A stretch of DNA of 64,000 nucleotides from NCBI RefSeq assembly GCF_033118175.1, contig NC_083698.1, positions 75,981,001-76,045,000 on the forward strand. Reading direction: 5' to 3'. Both the position numbers and the translations under genes were made by a program. This stretch comes from Dama dama. Its lineage: Eukaryota; Chordata; Mammalia; Artiodactyla; Cervidae. The stretch's first letter is position 1. The number at the start of each line of letters is the position of its first letter. Under the pieces are notes generated by a model, which was given only the letters and a program-made list of their open reading frames with translations, did not search any database and was not told the origin of the DNA. This document shows, piece after piece, positions 58,631 to 64,000 of this stretch.

Positions 58631-60449
58631 CCATGAGGACAAAGACTACATTTAGATTGTCCATCATTGTAGCTTCTAGGATCAAACAAGTGTCTGATAC
58701 CATGTAAGCAAGCAATATGTTTAAATCCCTGATATTACTGCTTTTAATAAGAGGGTCTCTGGAACACACATGAAAATTTAAGACAATGAATGGATTGCAG
58801 TCAGTGAAGTTTTTCTTCATCTTTTTGGAGGTTGATGAAAATGAATTCAAAGGTTTGTTGTGTGCTAGGAAATATTTGGAATGAGTTAGTTTTTATTCTC
58901 ATAGTTAAAAAGACTGGGGAAGTGGACAGTAGCACAGATTCTATATGTAAGCATTCTTTCATTCTTCTTTCAAAAAAAACCTCATATAATCTCCCTCAAG
59001 TTGCATCCTCATCTCCATTAGCATTTAGCATAGCATTTCTGAGCAGAATCCAGCTTACATCCAGTAAGCAGGAGACGAGCACGCTGACCACACACACTGC
59101 ATCTTTCTCCTTGAACACATATACACACTGGCCTTTGGTGAGAGGCAGGGCATGAATAGGAAAAAACAGAGATGCATTCCAACAAGACATTAGCTAAACA
59201 AAAGTCAAGTCCACCAGACAAAGTCATCAGGAAATTGGTTAACATATTTTCCCCCCATTCAACAAAAGATAGCAGGCACTTGTCTCAATATCTCCTTTCA
59301 TCCCTGAAAGCTTTAAAATTGATTCATGGTTTCATAACTACAACAAAGTAACCTTGGATAGATTAAAATCAAGGCTTTTTTAAATTTGGATATCAACAGC
59401 AAGAATCCCACCCAGGTCTTGCTAAAAACGACTTTGGCTGACGTTATGAAATGCTTCCTCAAGCTCTTCCTCAGCCAAATGAGAAGTCGTCTGGAAAGGA
59501 TTCATCCTTTTAGTGTACACAGAAGATCTTCTTCTTGGATCTATAAACTAAGTCTTTAAATTCCACTGTAATTACTCCAAAGACATAAATAGAGCCGATA
59601 CTATTTCTGGCATCCCAGCTGGCCCTTTAGACAAGGTACACAGCATTTTCAAATAAAGCTTCCTCAAAGTGTGTAGGTATTCTAGCAACAGACAGATGCC
59701 TGAAAATTCTAAAACGTAGTGTCTAAAGGAATGGCTTCCAAAAATGCTAGTGTGTAAGACAGGTCCCTTTCTTCATTTTAATTCTTGTACCAGTTGTTAG
59801 GATTGAGTTTCTTAGTAAGAGTTGAAACCTATTCTGTTTTCAACCACTAACTTGGCTCTCTTTGAAGGTTCTGTATACTGAAACAATTCATTAAAATACT
59901 CATACATAAAGTTTTATTAAGGGGGTATGTTATTGCTCTCAGATGTACTCTGTAGTTATTAACTGGTGCAATTTAAAAGCTTTGTTTCAAAAGCCAGAGT
60001 GTTACAAAACCATCTTTGTGTTAGTGTTGATGAATGCCAACATCGTATGCATGTTCAATGTGAACACCATCCATATCTGGAGGACTTCTTGGACCTGGAC
60101 AGGAACATTTTACTCTTGTTCTTTGTGAACATTCTAGGCTTGCTTTTATGAGCAAACTTTTCAACTCCAAGGCATCCCATGCCTTTTCATGTTTCTGATC
60201 ACAATTTTTTTGCTCAGAATCTCACTAAAGTCTGAATTAAAATTACTTACTCTACTGTTAACAACAACAACAACAAAAACACAACAAATCAATTGTATTA
60301 ATTTCCATAACTTATGGTTACTTTACATTTTTTAAAATTTAATAACAAAAAAGATGAGAATTAGCACTTTATTCCTATTTTATTATTTACCTGTGCCTTT
60401 TTTTCTTTATCTATAGAATAATGGATCAGGGTAGCTGTTGTTTAAATCT
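58631..60449. other. Unassigned sequence, no gene seen
   Basis: No gene or clear repeat recognised. A weak L2-like trace (ccatgaggacaaagactacatttag) is at about 58630-58655. The 107-codon frame 58832-59155 and the 90-codon reverse frame 58850-58578 have no motif. A (caa)n tract is at 60262-60290. Confidence 0.35.
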
Positions 60450-60860
60450 CTGACTTGGAAGGCGGAGACTCTGGATGGAAACACTGTTAGTCCTTTGTGC
60501 CTCTAGGCCCAAGATAGCTTTGTACCTTCTGGCCCACTTGTAGGGTTGGGTCAAGTGACTAGTTTTGACTGATGAATCACGAGCATAAATGACATGTGTC
60601 CCTCTCTCCTAACAGCTTATTGCCAGGAGAGATCTTCTGGAGCCTTCTTTCCCTCTGCAGAGTGGCAAATGGTGTTTCAGACAGTAGCTGATGGTCCACC
60701 AGTTTGGAGGAGCTTGGAGACTGTCAAGGCTGAGGAGACAGCCCTCAAGAAGAACCAAGTGTGAGCAAGATTTGAGCCCTTGGCTGCAAGCCATGAGACA
60801 TCTGGAGCTTGATATGGTAGTTTGGCCTAGTCTATCCTGACTGATATAATTCATTAGCCA
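60450..60860 (+). mobile_element. LTR-like repeat (MaLR type?)
   Basis: Contains words typical of old mammalian MaLR-type LTRs: a gtgactagttttgactgatgaatca block, gacatgtgtccctctctcc, and a terminal ggcctagtctatcctgactgatataa. Assignment is from memory and weak. No coding content. Confidence 0.4.
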
Positions 60861-61532
60861 CCCAGATCTTACCAACTGAAGCCAAATTCTTTTTTCCTCA
60901 AAAGAAGGAGAGCTGTATGAATCCTGTTATATCCCATACCAGCATATTTCTGTCTGGAGGTAGAAAACTTGAAGAGAGGTTCAGTTATCAGCTACTGTCT
61001 TCAATTAACAAGGATGAGGCTCTTCACCCTTTAAGGGCATGGCATAAAAATTCATTTTGAGGGATGACTACAAACATTCATTGCCTTTCCACATCTTTTC
61101 CTTAGGTCCTTGTGAGTAAGGGCTTTTGTGTGTGACATTCGAGTACAAGGCAAACCCAAAGTTTCAGGACCTTGTGTATGAGCTTGTCCACAGAGGGGTT
61201 CAGTTCATCTTTAGTTAGGGTCATACCCGGCCACACTGATGAAAAGAAGAGCTCTGAAGTTACCCAGACCTGGTTCAAATCTGAGCTCTTAGTGACTATA
61301 GTGTCTTCCATAATTCGCTTAACCTTTATGCATCCCAACAACCTCTTTTATAAAAAGGAAATACCATATTTTAGTGTCTGGCACACAGGGTGGGTTGTTC
61401 TTTTCGACTTTGCTACAGTCATTGGCTGTACTTGCTCATAAAGGAAGATCCTGTTCACCAGCAAGCACAGCCCACGCAGACGTGTCGGCACACTGTGGCC
61501 AACACACCCCGTTGTCTCCACCTCTTGGTGTT
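60861..61532. other. Unassigned sequence
   Basis: No gene or repeat recognised. Opposite frames of 79 and 89 codons at 61102-61441 have no motif. Confidence 0.35.
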
Positions 61533-61533
61533 T

Positions 61534-61605
61534 GTGTGTGTGTGTGTGCTCAGTTGCTAAGTCGCGTGAGACTCTTTGCAACCCCATGGACTGTAGCCCA
61601 TCAGC
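61534..61605 (-). mobile_element. Bov-tA 3' fragment with (TG)n tail
   Basis: A 72 bp insertion: (gt)n at 61534-61549, which is the (ca)n tail of a reverse SINE, then ctcagttgctaagtcgcgtgagactc and ggactgtagcccatcag. A perfect 10 bp duplication, cttggtgttt, at 61524-61533 and 61606-61615 shows that the insertion was this short from the start. Confidence 0.92.
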
Positions 61606-61639
61606 CTTGGTGTTTAACTTTGCTTAATTCCCTCCTCTG

Positions 61640-62110
61640 GACTAGAGGTGGAACCTGCAACTGGCTTCTATCCAATAAAATAAAGCCAAGGCGATGGGCT
61701 ATCACTGCCACAGTTAGGTTATATTCTATAAGAATCTGTCTGAACAGACTGGAGCCAGAAACTTTTCTGTGGGGTTGATGAAGGGACAGGCTTGGCTGGA
61801 GACACTTTTGTACAACAGAGTGTGGGAGGCCACAGTAAACTACAGTGGCTACTAGGAGTTGAGGGCAGCTTTTAGCCAGCAACCCAAGGAAAGCCAGGGC
61901 CTTCAATCCTCCAACCAGGACGAAATCAGAGACTGAACGGGAACGGTTCCCCAGCAGAGCTTCTAGAAGAGAGTGCAATGTAGCCCATGTCTTTGTTGCA
62001 GACTTGTAAGCCCCAAGCAATGGACCCAGCTGAGCCTTGGCTACACTACTGACCCACGCACACTCCGAGACAATAAACACTTTGTTTTAAATTCTTAAGC
62101 ATGTTGTAAT
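61640..62110 (+). mobile_element. LTR-like repeat (MaLR type?)
   Basis: Resembles the general plan of old mammalian LTRs: an aactggcttctatccaataaaataaag start region, a cccagctgagcc block, gagacaataaacactttgttttaa (AATAAA signal) and a gtaatttgttattgccgtgtaataa end. The 159-codon reverse frame 62080-61601 runs antisense through it and is not a gene. Family uncertain. Confidence 0.4.
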
Positions 62111-62537
62111 TTGTTATTGCCGTGTAATAAATGCCCATGCCAGACTGGAAGATTTGGCTATTTTATCATGTAAAGAAGGAGATTTTACTCATTATTTAAG
62201 TGATCAGATATGGAGCTCTCTTTCTTTCTGAATCAAACGAAATATTTGAGATCTCAGAATTTTTACCGACCATCATGGTCATACAAGAAGATGGAGTTTT
62301 AAACTTAATTTGGATGTTATTCATTAGGTTTCTGTTTACCAGTTTATTGATACTTGATTAAGTAAAATTTGCTCTTTTGAAAATACTTCTGCAATGAAAT
62401 TTTATAATAAAAATCCTTTGTTATGAAAAAAACTCAAGAACATTTTCTGCTAAGAAGGGAACAGTCATTTATTCACTGGCCCAGTCCCATTCATCATTAG
62501 AAATCCAGCTTAAAGTCATTTACTTTTTTCCCCCATA
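62111..62537. other. Unassigned AT-rich sequence
   Basis: No gene or repeat recognised. Confidence 0.35.
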
Positions 62538-62595
62538 TGTCCATGGGCTCGCAAAGAGTCAGACGCAACTGGGCGACTAAGCACAGCACAGCACA
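62538..62595 (+). mobile_element. Bov-tA 3'-end fragment
   Basis: Forward end only: gtccatgggctcgcaaagagtcagac, gcaactgggcgactaagcac, then (agcac)n. CG kept in several places. It abuts the reverse L1 that follows. Confidence 0.85.
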
Positions 62596-62667
62596 TAATT
62601 GCTTTATAATGGTGTGTTAGTTTCTACGGTACAACAAAGGGAACCAACTATATGGAAACATATATCC
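62596..62667 (-). mobile_element. Artiodactyl L1 3' end, left half
   Basis: Reverse: aattgctttataatggtgtgttag, tttctacggtacaacaaaggg, then catatatcc, where the BovB is inserted. It continues at 63917-64000 after the BovB. Confidence 0.88.
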
Positions 62668-63916
62668 GATGATCCAACGGATGTTGGCAACTTGATCTCT
62701 GGTTCCTCTGCCTTTTCTAAATCCAGCTTGAGCATCTGGAAGTTCATGGTTCACGTACTGTTGAAGCCTGGCTTGGAGAATTTTGGGCATTACTTTGTTA
62801 GCATGTGAGATGAGTGCAATTGTGAGGTAGTTTGAACATTCTTTGGCGTTGGGGAAATTGGCATTGTGACAAATTCTTAAAGAGATGGGAACACCAGACC
62901 ACCTGACCTGCCTCCTGAGAAATCTGTACGCAGGTCAAGAAGCAAGTTAGAACTGGATATGGAACAACAGACTGGTTCCAAATTGGGAAAGGAGTACATC
63001 AAGGTTGTACATTGTCACACTGCTCACTTAACTTATATGCAGAGTACATTATGAGAAATGCTGGGCTGGATGAAGCACAAGCAAGATTGTGCTTCAAGAT
63101 TGCCCGGAGAAATATCAATAACCTCAGATATGCAGATGACACCACCCTCATGGCAGAAAGCAAAGAAGAACTAAAGCACCTCTTGATGAAAGTGAAAGAG
63201 GAGAGTGAAAAAGTTGGCTTAAAACTCAATATTCAGAAACCTAAGATCATGGCACCTGATCCCATCATTTCATGGAAAGTGGATGGGGAAACAATGGAAA
63301 CAGTGACAGACTTTATATTTTTGTGCTCCAAAATCACTGCAGATGGTGACTGCAGCCATGAAATTAAAAGATACTTGCTCCTTGGAAGAAAAGTTATGAC
63401 CAACCTAGACAGCATATTAAAAAGCAGAGACATTGCTTTACCAACAAAGGTCCATCTAGTCAAAGCTATGGTTTTTCCAGGAGTCATGTATGGATGTGAG
63501 AGTTGGACCATAAAGAAAGCTGAGCACTCAAGAATTGATGCTTTTAAATTGTGGTGTTGGAGAAGACTCTTGAGAGTCCCTTGGACTGCAAGGAGATCCA
63601 ATCAGTCCATCTGATTTCCATTAGGAAATCAGTCCTAAATTTTCATTGGAAAGACTGATGCTGAAGCTGAAACTCCAATACTTTGGCCACCTGATGCAAA
63701 GACCTGACTCATTGGAAAACACCCTGATTCTGTGAAAGATTGAAGGCAGGAGGAGAAGGGAACAACAGAGGATGAAATGGTTGGATGGCATCACTGACTC
63801 AATGGACATGGGTTTGAGCAAGCTCCAGGAGTTGGTGATGGACAGGGAAGCTTGGCGTACTACAGGCCATGGGGTTGCAAAGAGTCAGACACGACTGAGT
63901 GACTGAACTGAACTGA
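62668..63916 (+). mobile_element. BovB LINE, 5'-inverted, inserted in L1
   Basis: A 1.25 kb insertion. 62668-62870 is reverse-oriented BovB (gatccaacggatgttggcaac, cttctggaag-type words, ggtagtttgaacattctttggc). 62871-63916 is forward BovB from aaattcttaaagagatggg to the gaactgaactgaa end. Compared with the remembered consensus, roughly 90 bases between the two parts are absent. The 16 bp duplication atggaaacatatatcc/atggatacatatatcc at 62652-62667 and 63917-63932 (one mismatch) fixes both ends inside an L1. The layout is that of twin priming. Confidence 0.92.
63012..63614 (+). pseudogene. BovB reverse transcriptase C-terminal part, open
   Basis: A 200-codon open stretch in the forward half of the inverted BovB, the longest intact LINE frame in the window. 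It includes NLYAEYIMRNAGLDEAQ, the palm motif Y-A-D-D at residues 40-43 (63129-63140), TLMAESKEELKHLLMKVK, KITADGDCSHEIKRYLLLG, then VMYGCESWTIKKAEH and WCWRRLLRVPWTARRS. The rest of the protein follows in other frames after the stop at 63612. The N-terminal endonuclease and fingers are missing, so no active enzyme can be made. A host function is not suggested. Confidence 0.9.
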
Positions 63917-64000
63917 ATGGATACATATATCCCCTCCCTCTTGAGCCTCCCTCCCATCTACCCTCCCCCTCCATCCCTCTCGGTCATCACAAAGCACTAA
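63917..64000 (-). mobile_element. Artiodactyl L1, right half, runs off window
   Basis: Continues the L1 of 62596-62667 after the duplicated target: acatatatcccctccctc, gagcctccctcccatc, ccctctcggtcatcacaaagcac. The element goes past the window edge. Confidence 0.88.

Noticed and set aside
61601..62080. 159-codon reverse frame
   Set aside because: It runs antisense through an LTR-like repeat and overlaps a Bov-tA stub. No known motif.
3100..63900. tRNA genes
   Set aside because: All tRNA-like B boxes seen lie in Bov-tA or CHR SINEs and lack a full cloverleaf.
1..64000. Prokaryotic systems: CRISPR arrays, operons, phage or plasmid modules
   Set aside because: Repeats are interspersed ruminant retrotransposons and microsatellites. 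No spaced palindromic repeats, ribosome binding sites or operon-like gene strings.

Overview
This window is mammalian nuclear DNA from a bovid ruminant (cattle, sheep, goat or a relative). The evidence is the repeat content: BovB (RTE-clade) LINE fragments, the ruminant SINEs Bov-tA and Bov-A/Bov-A2, CHR-type tRNA-derived SINEs of whales and even-toed ungulates, and 3' ends of the artiodactyl L1 family. Older mammalian repeats (L2, MIR, L1M, an MLT1 LTR) lie beneath them. I cannot tell which bovid it is from the sequence alone. I find no convincing protein-coding gene, tRNA, rRNA, CRISPR array, operon or prokaryotic feature. The window looks like intergenic DNA or the inside of a large intron. 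All long open frames either fall in LINE/SINE sequence or are short frames without recognisable domains. Repeat names and element boundaries come from remembered consensus sequences, not from a computed alignment, so most edges are good to roughly 5-20 bp unless a target-site duplication (TSD) is given.  Layout: 1-7.3 kb holds a Bov-tA, a 0.9 kb BovB, a second Bov-tA, two L1 3' ends facing each other, and an L2. 7.9-15.3 kb has Bov-tA, Bov-A2, MIR and CHR-2 copies in unique sequence. 18.7-24.4 kb has Bov-tA, an L1M 3' UTR, an artiodactyl L1 3' end and L2 fragments, with a relatively CpG-retaining unassigned stretch at 19.88-20.56 kb. 26.4-33.7 kb has an L1, a CHR-2, a 5'-inverted BovB, an MLT1 solo LTR, a (CA)n array and a very short 5'-inverted L1. 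36.5-43.3 kb has CHR-2, a CHR-1-like SINE, adjacent Bov-A and Bov-tA insertions and an L1 3' UTR. 47.2-51.1 kb is a composite of an L1 ORF2 block, a CHR-2 inserted in it and two BovB copies placed end to end. 52.4-55.5 kb is a long L2 interrupted by a Bov-A, then a BovB and another L2 3' end. 60.4-64.0 kb has two LTR-like stretches and, at the end, a 5'-inverted BovB inserted into an L1.  The main biological content is a record of retrotransposition. Many insertions can be bounded by matching TSDs (for example 19304-19317/19521-19534, 41800-41811/41946-41957, 47681-47691/47893-47903, 53204-53216/53343-53355, 62652-62667/63917-63932). Three insertions carry the 5' inversion typical of twin priming, two of BovB and one of L1. 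One 17 bp direct repeat encloses only an A-rich tract. No gene network can be described. The RNA polymerase III promoter boxes in SINEs and the decayed reverse-transcriptase frames in LINEs are the only functional sequence types I can point to.
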